Notes: a model not told the origin generated them from the sequence alone. A stretch of 64,000 bases of DNA from CAWJEL01 sp964647255 (GCA_964647255.1 CAZYGI010000002.1:56794-120793); one strand, 5' to 3'. Counted from the first letter of the stretch, positions 34,616 to 43,473 are shown. Numbers and translations are program-made.

Positions 34616-34669
34616 TTGACAAACGGGTTCCGGGCCTGTATACTTTCTAAGTAAGATTAACTAAGAAAG
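34616..34669 (+). promoter_or_regulatory. Near-consensus promoter with palindromic operator for the second ROK regulator
   Basis: TTGACA (34616-34621) and TATACT (34639-34644) are 17 bases apart. CTTTCTAAGT (34643-34652) and ACTAAGAAAG (34660-34669) form an inverted repeat with nine of ten pairs and a 7-base spacer, overlapping the end of the -10. This is where a repressor would block transcription. Confidence 0.8.
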
Positions 34670-34702
34670 CCCCTTCTCTTCAGGCTCCGGAGTCACGATG
34701 CG

Positions 34703-35890
34703 ATGTCGAAGATGAACCGCTTCCAGGTCCGCGGCCTTACCGGCCAGTGGGTGCTGAAGGCCATCTACGATCACGGGCCGATTAGCCGCGCCGATATCGC
34801 TCGCACGATTCATCTCACGCCGCCTTCCGTCTCGGAGATTGTCAACAACCTGATCGCTGCAGGCTTGGTCGAGGAAATCGGCCAGGGGAATTCCACCGGG
34901 GGCAAGCGTCCCACGCTGCTCAGCATCGTAGATGATTCGCATCTTCTGATCGTCCTTGACCTGGCGGTGGGCGATTATCAGGGTGCGGTGGTCAATCTGC
35001 GCGGCGCAATCCAGCACCGGATCAGCCTGCCGCTGCGGGAGCGCGGCGGTGAGGCGGCGCTGGGCCTGGTCTACGAGCTTGTGGATGCGCTGATGACGAC
35101 AGCCGCTAAGCCGCTGTTGGGCATCGGCATCGGCGCGCCGGGGTTGGTGGACTCTGAAAACGGTGTGGTGTGCCGGGCCGTGAACGTGGATTGGCGAGAT
35201 ATCCCGCTGCGTGACCTCCTGGTTGACCGCTACGGCTTGCCGGTCTATGTGGCGAACGATTGTCAGTTGGCCGCGTTGGCGGAGCACATGTTCGGCGCCG
35301 CGGAATCGAATAAGCCGTTGGTGGTGATCAGCCTGGGGCACGGGGTGGGCGCCGGCATCGTCGTCAACGGACAGTTGCTGCACGGCAACCCTTTCGGCGC
35401 CGGTGAGATCGGTCATGTGGTTGTGGAGCCGAGCGGCGAATACTGTCAGTGCGGCCATGCCGGCTGTCTGGAAACCATGAGCAGCAGCCGGGCAGTTGTG
35501 CGCCGCGTGCGCGCGTTCGCCCAGGCATCGGAGCGGCCGGCCCTCCGTGCGCTGGCTGTCGCGCCTGAGGAAGTCACCCTGGAATCGGCGTTGCGCCTGT
35601 ATCGGGCCGGCGATCCCGATATTGCGCGGGTCGTCCGGGATATCGGCCAGCAGTTGGGCAGCGCGGCGGCTAACCTGGTCAGTGTCCTGGGGCCCTGCCA
35701 GATCAAGCTTGCCGGAAGCGTGACGCGTTTCGGCGACGTCTTGCTCGATGGGTTGCGGGAAGAACTGGGCCAACGCATCATGTTATCGCTTGCCGCGGCG
35801 ACCGAAGTCAGCTTCGTGAGCGTTGGAGATGATATCGTGCTGCAGGGCGCTTCGGCCCTCGTGATCTCGCAAGAGGCCGGGCTGCTTTAG
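34703..35890 (+). CDS. ROK-family transcriptional regulator (second copy)
   Basis: The 395-residue protein begins with a winged helix-turn-helix (SRADIARTIHLTPPSVSEIV near residue 28), then a ROK domain with GIGIGAPGLVDSENGV, VANDCQLAALAE, LGHGVGAGIVVNGQLLHG, GAGEIGHVVV and zinc cysteines in CQCGHAGCLETM. It most likely represses itself and the downstream transporter operon through the palindrome in its promoter, with GlcNAc-6-P or GlcNAc as inducer by analogy to NagC. Confidence 0.9.
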   Translation: MSKMNRFQVRGLTGQWVLKAIYDHGPISRADIARTIHLTPPSVSEIVNNLIAAGLVEEIGQGNSTGGKRPTLLSIVDDSHLLIVLDLAVGDYQGAVVNLRGAIQHRISLPLRERGGEAALGLVYELVDALMTTAAKPLLGIGIGAPGLVDSENGVVCRAVNVDWRDIPLRDLLVDRYGLPVYVANDCQLAALAEHMFGAAESNKPLVVISLGHGVGAGIVVNGQLLHGNPFGAGEIGHVVVEPSGEYCQCGHAGCLETMSSSRAVVRRVRAFAQASERPALRALAVAPEEVTLESALRLYRAGDPDIARVVRDIGQQLGSAAANLVSVLGPCQIKLAGSVTRFGDVLLDGLREELGQRIMLSLAAATEVSFVSVGDDIVLQGASALVISQEAGLL

Positions 35891-35989
35891 ACAGGCACGG
35901 CAGGAGGATGTCGCGTAACAAAGTGGTCTCGCAAGCCGTGGGCAAATAGTGTCTACTATCCAAGTTTCTCAAAGAAGGAGAATCTCTCA

Positions 35990-37423
35990 ATGAAGACGAT
36001 CAACCGACGCGAATTTCTGAAGGCGACGGCCCTGGTGGGCGGCGCGGCGACCCTGGCGGCGTGCCAACCGCCGGCGGCGCCCGCACCGGCGGCCCCGGCG
36101 GCTCCGGCGGCCACGACGGCTCCGGCTGCCCCCGCTGCCGCCCCCGATGTCCTCAACCCGTTCAAGCTGGCCGCGGCCGAGGTGGACGGGCAGTTCTTCT
36201 CCGGCGGTTATGGCCACGAGTACATCAAGTACGCCGGCTCGCTGATGGAAAAGAACATCCCCGGCGTCAAGGTCAACGTGACCCCGCTCCAGCGTGTTAA
36301 TGACACGCTGCGCCCACGTTTCGTCGGCGGCAACCCGCCGGACGTGATTGATAACTCAGGCGCCGGCCAGATGGACATGGCGTCGTTGGTGGCCGATGGC
36401 GCGCTGGCGGATCTGAAACCCCTGCTGGATGCGCCCGCGCTCGACACCCCCGGCAAAACGGTGCGCGAAACCTTGATCCCGGGTACGCAGGACACCCTGG
36501 TGTTCGACGGTGTGCAGCGCGGCATCAACTTCGTCTTCTCCGGCTACGGCATCTGCTACTCCAACAAGCTGTTCAAGGACAACGGCTGGACCTACCCGGC
36601 GACCTGGGAAGACATGATTGACTTCAGCCTTCAGCTCAAGAAGGAGGGCAAGATCGCGCCGTGGACGCACCAGGCGAAGTACCCGTACTACATTCAGTAC
36701 ATGGTGCTCTGGTCGCTGCTCTACTCGGCCGGCGGCAACGATCTGCTGGTCAAGATTGACAACCTGGAGCCGAACGCCTGGAAGGATCCGGCCGCGCTGC
36801 GCGCAGCCGAAGGGTACTACCAGTTGTACGATAAGGGCCTGTTCCTGGAGGGCACGCCCGGCCTGGATCACACCGCCTCGCAGACCGAGTTCTACAAGGG
36901 CAAGGCGGCATTTATCCCGTGCGGCGGCTGGCTGGAGAACGAGATGAAGACGATCCTGCCGGCCGACTTCGACACCGTGATGGCGATCTGCCCGCCGTTC
37001 AAGAGTGGGGTGGGCAACCCCAAGGCCGCAGAGACCCAAGGCGGCGAGCCGTTCATCGTGCCCGAAAAGGCCAAGAACAAGATGCACGGCATCGAGTTCC
37101 TGCGGGTCTTGATGAGCAAAGCGGAAGCCAAGTACTTCGCCGAGAATGTGCTGAGCATCTCGGCGGTCATCGGCGGCTTGGAAGGCGCCAACGCGTCGAG
37201 CTTCATGAAGTCGCAGGTTGCCATGGCGGAAGCCGCCAAGGGCGACGCGATCATCCAGAATGTCCAGACCTGGTATGACGCGTATTGGAAGGGACTCGAG
37301 TCGCTGTCCACCGAGCTTCTGAACGGTCGGATCAAGCCGGATGCGTTCTGCGACGAGGCCCAGAAGCTGGCCGATGCGACGGCGAAGGATCCGGACATCA
37401 AGAAGTACAAGCGCGTGAAGTAG
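35990..37423 (+). CDS. ngcE: NgcE-type ABC transporter substrate-binding lipoprotein (GlcNAc/chitobiose)
   Basis: The 477-residue protein has a twin-arginine, lipobox-type leader (MKTINRREFLKATALVGGAA followed by TLAAC) and an Ala/Pro-rich tether. The mature part matches the N-acetylglucosamine/diacetylchitobiose-binding family: FSGGYGHEYIKYAG, PRFVGGNPPDVIDNSGAGQM and APWTHQAKYPYYIQYM. It would capture GlcNAc or chitobiose outside the membrane. AAAGAAGGAG precedes the ATG. Two permease genes follow; the ATP-binding subunit is absent and is probably shared (MsiK-like), as in Streptomyces. Confidence 0.85.
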   Translation: MKTINRREFLKATALVGGAATLAACQPPAAPAPAAPAAPAATTAPAAPAAAPDVLNPFKLAAAEVDGQFFSGGYGHEYIKYAGSLMEKNIPGVKVNVTPLQRVNDTLRPRFVGGNPPDVIDNSGAGQMDMASLVADGALADLKPLLDAPALDTPGKTVRETLIPGTQDTLVFDGVQRGINFVFSGYGICYSNKLFKDNGWTYPATWEDMIDFSLQLKKEGKIAPWTHQAKYPYYIQYMVLWSLLYSAGGNDLLVKIDNLEPNAWKDPAALRAAEGYYQLYDKGLFLEGTPGLDHTASQTEFYKGKAAFIPCGGWLENEMKTILPADFDTVMAICPPFKSGVGNPKAAETQGGEPFIVPEKAKNKMHGIEFLRVLMSKAEAKYFAENVLSISAVIGGLEGANASSFMKSQVAMAEAAKGDAIIQNVQTWYDAYWKGLESLSTELLNGRIKPDAFCDEAQKLADATAKDPDIKKYKRVK

Positions 37424-37470
37424 GTCGCGTCATCGGAAAGGTTCGCAACCTTCCGAAGCATTATGAGGCT

Positions 37471-37531
37471 GGATTCGAGGCTTTAGTCGGTCGCGTGGTC
37501 AATGCAAGAAACCGGCTGAAGCCTCAAATCC
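37471..37531. repeat. Palindromic GAGGCTTYAGYCGGT element, intergenic copy
   Basis: Two 21-base arms (37471-37491 and 37511-37531) are inverted copies at 18 of 21 positions; the core words are GAGGCTTTAGTCGGT and ACCGGCTGAAGCCTC. TCGCGTGG follows the left arm, as in the copy at 44977-45038. It lies in the 150-base gap between the binding protein and permease genes, where it could shape mRNA stability. Confidence 0.85.
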
Positions 37532-37573
37532 GGCCCGGTTAATGGCGATTCTTACAATGGGGAGCGTGAAGCC

Positions 37574-38461
37574 ATGAGACACGGACAGAGACGCTTCATC
37601 ATCGGGTTCTTAGCCATTCCCTTGCTGCTCTACACGGTGTTCGTCGTCCTGCCGTACAGCAGCGCCATCCTTATCGCGTTCACGCGCTGGCGCGGCGTCT
37701 CGATGAACATCACCTTCAACGGCATCAACAACTTCCTCAAACTTGGAGGAGACGCGCTCTTCTTCAACGCGTTGAAGAATAATGCCACGGTCTTGATCAC
37801 GCTCCCCATCATCACGATTGTGCTGGCGCTCCTGTTTGCCGCGCTCTTTACGCGGGGGCTGCGCGGCCAACGTTTTTTCCGCACGACCTTCTTCTTTCCG
37901 CAGGTGCTCTCGATGGCCGTGGTGGGCGTGCTGTTCAACTTCGTCTACCACCCGACGCTCGGCATCCTGAGCAACACCTTCAAGGCCCTGGGGATCAAGC
38001 AGCTCGCCACTTTCCCCTGGCTGGGTGACGCCTCCACGGTGCTGCCGGCGATCATTTTTGTTGCCATCTGGCAGGCCACCGGCTTCTACATGGTGCTCTT
38101 TATCGCCGGCATGGGCAGCATTCCGACTGAGTTTTACGAGGCAGCGAAGATTGATGGCGCCAACGAGTGGACCATCTTCTGGAAGATCACCCTGCCGCTG
38201 CTGCGCGAGTCGCTGCGCACCGCGGCGGTCTTCCTGATGATCCTGGCGATGGACATGTTTGTCTACGTCTCCTTCCTGACCAACGAGACCGGCGGCCCCA
38301 GCCGCGCGGCCCAGGTGCTGTCATCGTACCTGTATCAGACCGCTTTCCGGCAGGGGAACTTCGGCTATGCCACGACGCTTGCCGTCGTGCTGATGGTGGT
38401 GGTGCTTGCCTTGTCCATCCTGGGCATGCGGGTCGGCAGCCAGGACACGATCGAGTATTGA
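37574..38461 (+). CDS. ngcF: ABC sugar transporter permease, MalF type (NgcF-like)
   Basis: The 295-residue protein has six hydrophobic helices and the coupling EAA loop EAAKIDGANEWTIFWKITLP near residue 195 that contacts the ATPase. It forms the membrane channel with the next gene product for the sugar delivered by the NgcE-type protein. The symbol is by synteny and similarity to the ngcEFG arrangement. Confidence 0.85.
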   Translation: MRHGQRRFIIGFLAIPLLLYTVFVVLPYSSAILIAFTRWRGVSMNITFNGINNFLKLGGDALFFNALKNNATVLITLPIITIVLALLFAALFTRGLRGQRFFRTTFFFPQVLSMAVVGVLFNFVYHPTLGILSNTFKALGIKQLATFPWLGDASTVLPAIIFVAIWQATGFYMVLFIAGMGSIPTEFYEAAKIDGANEWTIFWKITLPLLRESLRTAAVFLMILAMDMFVYVSFLTNETGGPSRAAQVLSSYLYQTAFRQGNFGYATTLAVVLMVVVLALSILGMRVGSQDTIEY

Positions 38462-38487
38462 GCAGGATGCGATAGGAGAAGATCAGC

Positions 38488-39405
38488 ATGAATACGACCT
38501 CCGCACCGACGACCACGACATCCCCAGCGGCTGCCCGTTCCGATACGGCGCGCAAAGTCGGCGGGGCCCTGGCGCGCATCCCGCTCTATCTCTTCCTGAT
38601 CCTGTGGGCCGTGATCGTGATCTACCCGATGGCGTGGACCGTGATCAGCTCGCTGCGCACCGACCAGCAGCTCATGTTCACGCCCTGGGGGCTGCCCACC
38701 CAGTTGCACTTCGAGAACTATCTGCGCGCGTGGCGGGATGCGCAGATCGGCCAGTTCTTCGTCAACACGCTGATCGTCGTCATCCCGTCGCTCTTCTTTA
38801 CCCTGCTGCTCTCGGCGATGGTGGCCTACGTGTTGGCGCGTTACGAGTTCCGCGGCCGGCAGTTCATCAGCTATCTGTTTATGGGCGGCATGATGTTCCC
38901 GATCATCCTGGCGATGGTGCCGCTCTACTTCATCATGGAGTTCCTGCACATCCGCAACACGTTCCCCGGCCTGATCCTGGTCTACGTCGCCTTCTCTTTC
39001 CCCTTCACGGTCTTCTTCCTGCAGGGCTTCTTCAAGACGCTGCCGCGCGAGCTGATGGAGGCGGCGATCATTGACGGGGCCAGCCATTCGCAGACCTTCT
39101 TCAAGGTGATGTTGCCGCTGGCGCAGCCGGGCCTGGTCACTGCGGCGATTTTCAATTTCCTGGGTCAGTGGAACCAGTTCATCTTGCCCTCGGCGTTGAT
39201 GGACAACAGCGGCTTGAGGGAAGGGCAGACCCGCTATGTGCTGTCGCAGGGCTTGTACTACTTGCAGATAAAACAGCAGTACCAGAACGACTGGAGCGGC
39301 ATGTTCGCGGCCGTAGCGATCGTGATGATCCCGACGCTGGTTGTTTACGTTATCTTCCAGAACCGGATCGAGCAGGGCCTCACCGTCGGCGCGCTGAAGG
39401 GTTAG
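38488..39405 (+). CDS. ngcG: ABC sugar transporter permease, MalG type (NgcG-like)
   Basis: The 305-residue protein has six membrane helices and the EAA motif MEAAIIDGASHSQTFFKVML near residue 190. It is the second half of the transporter channel. It is 26 bases after the MalF-type gene and one base before a sugar kinase gene, so imported sugar is probably phosphorylated at once. Confidence 0.87.
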   Translation: MNTTSAPTTTTSPAAARSDTARKVGGALARIPLYLFLILWAVIVIYPMAWTVISSLRTDQQLMFTPWGLPTQLHFENYLRAWRDAQIGQFFVNTLIVVIPSLFFTLLLSAMVAYVLARYEFRGRQFISYLFMGGMMFPIILAMVPLYFIMEFLHIRNTFPGLILVYVAFSFPFTVFFLQGFFKTLPRELMEAAIIDGASHSQTFFKVMLPLAQPGLVTAAIFNFLGQWNQFILPSALMDNSGLREGQTRYVLSQGLYYLQIKQQYQNDWSGMFAAVAIVMIPTLVVYVIFQNRIEQGLTVGALKG

Positions 39406-39406
39406 C

Positions 39407-40363
39407 ATGTTGTTGGCCCTGGAAGGCGGCGGCACGCGCAGCCAGGCGGCCTTGTTAGATTCCACGGGCAGCGTTCTGTGCGTGACGGATCACGCCGCCG
39501 ATGTCAATCCCAACTTCACGACGATCCAGGACTCGCAGCGCGCCGTCCTCGCGGCGGTGCGCCGCGTCCTGGCCGACGCAGCGATCCGCGGCGAGCGCAT
39601 CACAGACTTTGCCTCCGCGCTGGTCGGTGCGCGCTTCGGCGCCGAGCTGTTGGGCGAGATTCTGCCGCACGCACGGTATCACTACTATGGCGAAGGTGAC
39701 GTCGTTTTCGCCCGCGCCGGCTGCTACCGGCCGCACGGTGTGGCGGTGGTGGCCGGTACGGGCGCAACCGCGTGGGCAGTGCGCGGCGATGATGGGCGCC
39801 AGCAGGTCTTCGGTGGGTGGGGCGCGCTGCTGGGCGACGAGGGGAGCGGCTACGCGTTGGGTCTGGCGGGCCTGCGCACGGCCGTGCGGGCCTATGAGGG
39901 CCGCGCCGAGGCGCCAACGGAGCTTTATGGCGCGGTTCGACAGCATTTCGGCCTGGCCGAGGCGGCCTTCCGCGATGATCTGGTCCGCCTGGCCTACCAT
40001 AAACCTCTGACCCGTGCCGAGATCGCCGCGCTGGCGCCCTTGGTGACGCGGCTTGCGGCTGAAGGGGATCCGCTGGCGATCCGACTCGCCGCGCAGGCCG
40101 CCGCCGATCTGGCCGCGTTGGCGCTTCATGCGGCCCACAGCCTGTTCGGCCCCGAGGAGCGTTTCGATGTGGTCGTCGCCGGCGGGCTGACGAAGGCCGG
40201 CGATCTGCTGTTGGGGCCGCTGCGGGAGCGGCTGGCGCAGGAGTTTCCGCTCGAAGCGTTTGCTGTGGGGACCGAGGCCCCTGCCGTCGCGCTGGGCCGC
40301 CTGGCGCAGACGAGGGCCACTATGGGGGCCTCCCCGTGTCATTCTGAGCGGGTTAGCCCCTGA
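39407..40363 (+). CDS. BadF/BadG-type ATPase, probable N-acetylglucosamine kinase
   Basis: The 318-residue protein is an ASKHA fold of the BadF/BadG/BcrA type that includes GlcNAc kinases: LALEGGGTRSQAALLDSTG at the start, VVAGTGATAWAVRGDDG near residue 113, GWGALLGDEGSGYALG near 136 and VVVAGGLTKAGDLLL near 260. Its place after the transporter supports phosphorylation of imported GlcNAc to GlcNAc-6-P for NagA. The last residues (CHSERVSP) and the stop come from the left end of a MITE-like repeat. Confidence 0.82.
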   Translation: MLLALEGGGTRSQAALLDSTGSVLCVTDHAADVNPNFTTIQDSQRAVLAAVRRVLADAAIRGERITDFASALVGARFGAELLGEILPHARYHYYGEGDVVFARAGCYRPHGVAVVAGTGATAWAVRGDDGRQQVFGGWGALLGDEGSGYALGLAGLRTAVRAYEGRAEAPTELYGAVRQHFGLAEAAFRDDLVRLAYHKPLTRAEIAALAPLVTRLAAEGDPLAIRLAAQAAADLAALALHAAHSLFGPEERFDVVVAGGLTKAGDLLLGPLRERLAQEFPLEAFAVGTEAPAVALGRLAQTRATMGASPCHSERVSP

Positions 40364-40471
40364 TCCAGCGCGATGGCGAACATTCAGCAAAGAATCTCCA
40401 TGCAGCGACGAGACCCTTCGCTGGCTTCTCGCCGCGACGTACTTCACGGAACCGACCCGCTCAGGGTGACA
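40337..40471. repeat. MITE-like element with 16-bp terminal inverted repeats, second copy
   Basis: The ends TGTCATTCTGAGCGGG and CCCGCTCAGGGTGACA are identical to those at 25219-25378. The 135-bp element shares AAGAATCTCC and CGAGACC with it. Its left end overlaps the kinase gene and supplies the kinase stop codon. Confidence 0.8.
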
Positions 40472-40492
40472 CCGCCAAAGTAGAATTAAGCC

Positions 40493-41545
40493 ATGAACCA
40501 ACGCGAGAATCTTCTGGCCGCGGTGCGCTTCGAGCGGCCCGACGCCATCCCGATGACCTTTCACATCAACCCGGCGTGCTGGCAGCACTATCCGCAGGAC
40601 GCGCTGCAGGCGCTGATGGCCGGGCATCCGCTGCTCTTCCCGGACTTCGTCCCGGCGCCGGGGACGGTCGTCCCGGAATTCTCGGTCGTGCAGCGGGCCG
40701 CCGAGCCCTACACCGATCCGTGGGGCTGCACCTGGCGTACTGCGGAGGACGGCCTCACGGGCACGGTGACGGAGCATCCGCTGGCCAATTGGGCCGCGTT
40801 CGAGGACTACCGGCCGCCCGACCCCGACCGCACCGACGGCCTGGGGCCGGTGGACTGGGCGCAGGTGGCTTGGGCGATCCGCGAGCACAAGGCGCAGGGC
40901 AAGCTGCTGCAAACCGGCCTGCGCCACGGCCACACCTTCCTGCAGTTGTGCGATCTTCGCGGCTACCAGGCGCTGATGTTCGACATGGCCGATGACGAGC
41001 CCCGGCTGCACCGGCTGATCGCCATGCTGGAGGAGTTCAACCTGGCGCTGGTCCAACGCTACCTGGCCGAGGGCGCGGAGTGGATGTCGTACCCTGAGGA
41101 CCTGGGGATGCAGGCGGGGCCGATGCTATCGCCCCGGCATTTCCGCAAGTACATCCGGCCCAGCTACGGGCGGCTGATGCGCCCCGCGCTGGACGCCGGC
41201 TGCGTCGTCCACATGCACTCCGACGGCGACATCCGGCTGCTGGCCGACGACATGCTCGAAGCGGGCGTGCAGGTGATCAACTTGCAGGACCTGGTGAACG
41301 GCATTGATTGGATCGCGGCGCGCTTTGCTGGCAAGGTATGCATTGACCTGGACATTGACCGCCAGCAGATCACCTTTGGCGGCACGCCCGCCCAGATCGA
41401 CGCGTTGATCCGCGAGGAAGTGACGAGGCTGGGCCGCAAAGAGGGCGGGCTGATGATGATCTACGGCCTTTATCCGGGCGTGCCGCTGGCGAACGTCAAG
41501 GCGCTGATGGACGCGATGGAGCGGTACGCGGGGTATTACGCGTGA
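40493..41545 (+). CDS. Uroporphyrinogen-decarboxylase-like (URO-D superfamily) protein
   Basis: The 350-residue protein begins NQRENLLAAVRFERPDAIPM, has LQTGLRHGHTFLQLCDLRGY near residue 137, EDLGMQAGPMLSPRHFRKYI near 199 and HMHSDGDIRLLADDMLEAGV near 238. This matches the URO-D fold group that includes cobamide-dependent methyltransferases. The zinc-binding HxCx(n)C of MtaA-type methyltransferases is not evident, and true HemE motifs are absent. It recurs near sugar genes in Chloroflexota, but the role is unknown. Confidence 0.75.
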   Translation: MNQRENLLAAVRFERPDAIPMTFHINPACWQHYPQDALQALMAGHPLLFPDFVPAPGTVVPEFSVVQRAAEPYTDPWGCTWRTAEDGLTGTVTEHPLANWAAFEDYRPPDPDRTDGLGPVDWAQVAWAIREHKAQGKLLQTGLRHGHTFLQLCDLRGYQALMFDMADDEPRLHRLIAMLEEFNLALVQRYLAEGAEWMSYPEDLGMQAGPMLSPRHFRKYIRPSYGRLMRPALDAGCVVHMHSDGDIRLLADDMLEAGVQVINLQDLVNGIDWIAARFAGKVCIDLDIDRQQITFGGTPAQIDALIREEVTRLGRKEGGLMMIYGLYPGVPLANVKALMDAMERYAGYYA

Positions 41546-41558
41546 TGCGTGATCTGAA

Positions 41559-41708
41559 TGTCATGCTGAACGGGTCTACCGCTCAAAGTGCGTTACAGCG
41601 AGCCACCAGTGAAGCATCTTGGAGCAGGAATTCTTAATATCGGTGAAAGCGGAGGCATCCTGAGCGGAGCGAAGCGCAGTCGAAGGACCCCGGCTCCGCT
41701 TAGGATGC
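41559..41708. repeat. Nested TGTCATGCTGAAC and GCATCCTGAGCGGAG repeat region
   Basis: TGTCATGCTGAACGGG (41559-41574) is a diverged left end of the MITE-like family. Further on GCATCCTGAGCGGAG (41655-41669) and CTCCGCTTAGGATGC (41694-41708) are inverted at 14 of 15 positions, delimiting a 54-bp unit. The 301-base gap between the URO-D-like and SIS genes holds no gene apart from these repeats. Confidence 0.6.
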
Positions 41709-41846
41709 TTCAGCTATAGTGAGGATTGCTGATTGCAGAGGCCAACGAGACTCCTCGTTGGCGTTCTGCCGTTCGCCACGTTGAGTCGTCAATCCGCTCA
41801 CGGCGAAGCCGGACAGGCGGGAGTTTCTGGTTCTTCAGGAGACGTT

Positions 41847-42575
41847 ATGCTCATCGAACAATATTTCTCAGCCCTTCAGACTAAGATCGCCGAGATCGCG
41901 GCCCGGCCGGAGCCGATCCGCCAGGCGGCGGTGATGTGCGCGGACGCGCTGGCAAGCGGCGGCGTGCTCCATATCTTCGACAGCGGCCACCTGGTCTCGC
42001 GCGAGTTGATCTTTCGCGCAGGCGGGCTGGCCGCGCTGGCGAACCTCGACATCGCCCTCACCGTCGGCAATGGGGTGCGCACCCGCGCCGCGCTGCCCGA
42101 TGATCCGGCCCTATCCTATGCCTATATCCAGCATATCTTCGCCAGCAACCAGCTCCGCAAAGGCGACGTGCTGTTCGTCGGCAGCGTCTCGGGCAAGACA
42201 GCGAACGTGGTCGAGCTCGCGCTGCAAGGCCGCGCCCACGGCCTGACGGTCATTGCGCTCACCGCGCTGGCGTACAGCCCGAAGCTGGCGTCCGATCATC
42301 CGTCCGGCAAGCACCTCTACGAGGCTGCGGATCTGACGCTGGACAACGGTGCGCCCTACGGTGACGCCATGCTGGCGGTGGACGGGCTGCCCTATTCCAT
42401 TTGTCCGGCCTCCGGCATCGGCGCGGCCGCGGTGATGTGGGCGGTGGTCGCGGGCATCGTGGAGGAGCTGCTGGCGCGGGGCCTGACGCCCACTGTGCTG
42501 CCCAGCATCAACCTGCCGGACGGCAAGGCGGTGGTGGATGCGGCTGTGGCGGACGCGCTGCGCAAGGGGTATTGA
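41847..42575 (+). CDS. SIS-domain sugar-phosphate-binding protein (first of a pair)
   Basis: The 242-residue protein has a single SIS fold: HIFDSGHLVSRELIFRAGGL near residue 41, LFVGSVSGKTANVVELAL near 110 and GLTVIALTALAYSP near 131. SIS domains bind phosphosugars and occur in isomerases, deaminases and regulators. No nagB gene is present in the locus, so this or the next protein might handle GlcN-6-P, although known SIS-type deaminases have two SIS domains. AGGAG precedes ATG 41847. Confidence 0.82.
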   Translation: MLIEQYFSALQTKIAEIAARPEPIRQAAVMCADALASGGVLHIFDSGHLVSRELIFRAGGLAALANLDIALTVGNGVRTRAALPDDPALSYAYIQHIFASNQLRKGDVLFVGSVSGKTANVVELALQGRAHGLTVIALTALAYSPKLASDHPSGKHLYEAADLTLDNGAPYGDAMLAVDGLPYSICPASGIGAAAVMWAVVAGIVEELLARGLTPTVLPSINLPDGKAVVDAAVADALRKGY

Positions 42576-42611
42576 GCGCCGCCGATGGCAGGGCCGCCGC
42601 GTTGGCCGCAG

Positions 42612-42669
42612 GCCGCCGAATGAATTCGGCGTCTGATATGCAAAGCCTGCTGAAGCAGGCTGGCATGTG
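42612..42669. repeat. Hairpin repeat of the GAATGAATTCG family
   Basis: GAATGAATTCGGCGTCTGAT and the following ATGC match the element at 20033-20110. Here the tip is a perfect hairpin, AGCCTGC-TGAA-GCAGGCT (42644-42661). It lies between the two SIS genes. Confidence 0.65.
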
Positions 42670-42692
42670 GGATGGGAGAGGGAGCCTTAGTG

Positions 42693-43421
42693 ATGGATTA
42701 TTTCGATGCCATCATCCGATTGTTGCAAGAGGTGGCCGATACCCAGCGCGAGGCGGTCGAGCGGGCCAGCCGGGTTGTTGCGGATGCCATCGAGACCGAT
42801 CACCTGATTTACGTCTTCGGCGCGTCGCACGCGGGCATCCTGGCGCAGGAGGTATTCTACCGCGCCGGCGGGCTGGTGCCAGTGAACCCGATCCTGCCCG
42901 GCGGTCTGACCACCGACGTGCGGCCGGTGACGCTGACGAGCAAGCTCGAGCGCCTGCCCGGCTTCGGCAGCCGGATTATCAGCGAGGTGCCTATCGCGTC
43001 CGGCGATGTGCTCATCGTCCACTCGGTCTCCGGTCGCAACGCGGTCGCGGTCGAGGTGGCCCAGGGCGGCCGAGAGCGCGGCGCGTTCGTCATCGCGATC
43101 ACATCGCTGATCTATTCGGGCGCGGTGCAGGCGCGCCAGGCGGGCCAGCCCCGCCTGTTCGAAGTCGCCGACCTGGTGCTGGACGACCGTGCGCCCGTGG
43201 GCGACGCCCTGATCGAACTGCCGGGCCTGCTGCAGCGTGCGGGCGCCTCCTCCACCGTCACCGGCGCGGCGCTGATGAACGCGGTGATGGCCCGCGCGGC
43301 CGTGCTGCTGCTCGAACGCACCGGCGACGCGCCCGTTTTCATGAGCGCCAACCTGGACGGCGGCGACGCGGCCAACCAGCGGTGGCTGGAGCATTATCGG
43401 GGACGGTTGACGTATCTGTAG
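42693..43421 (+). CDS. SIS-domain protein, UPF0309-like (second of a pair)
   Basis: The 242-residue protein has IYVFGASHAGILAQEVFYRA near residue 39, VLIVHSVSGRNAVAVEVA near 107 and GAFVIAITSLIYSGAV, matching the UPF0309 group of single-SIS proteins. It is a distant paralogue of the preceding gene: both keep the HxxxxxA-E-xFRAGGL and SVSG(K/R)(T/N) positions. GGGAGAGGGAG lies upstream of ATG 42693 at a slightly long distance. Confidence 0.82.
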   Translation: MDYFDAIIRLLQEVADTQREAVERASRVVADAIETDHLIYVFGASHAGILAQEVFYRAGGLVPVNPILPGGLTTDVRPVTLTSKLERLPGFGSRIISEVPIASGDVLIVHSVSGRNAVAVEVAQGGRERGAFVIAITSLIYSGAVQARQAGQPRLFEVADLVLDDRAPVGDALIELPGLLQRAGASSTVTGAALMNAVMARAAVLLLERTGDAPVFMSANLDGGDAANQRWLEHYRGRLTYL

Positions 43422-43473
43422 CGTTGGCGCGTTGGCACGTTGACAGGTTTGCACGTTCCACCGTCCAAACTTG

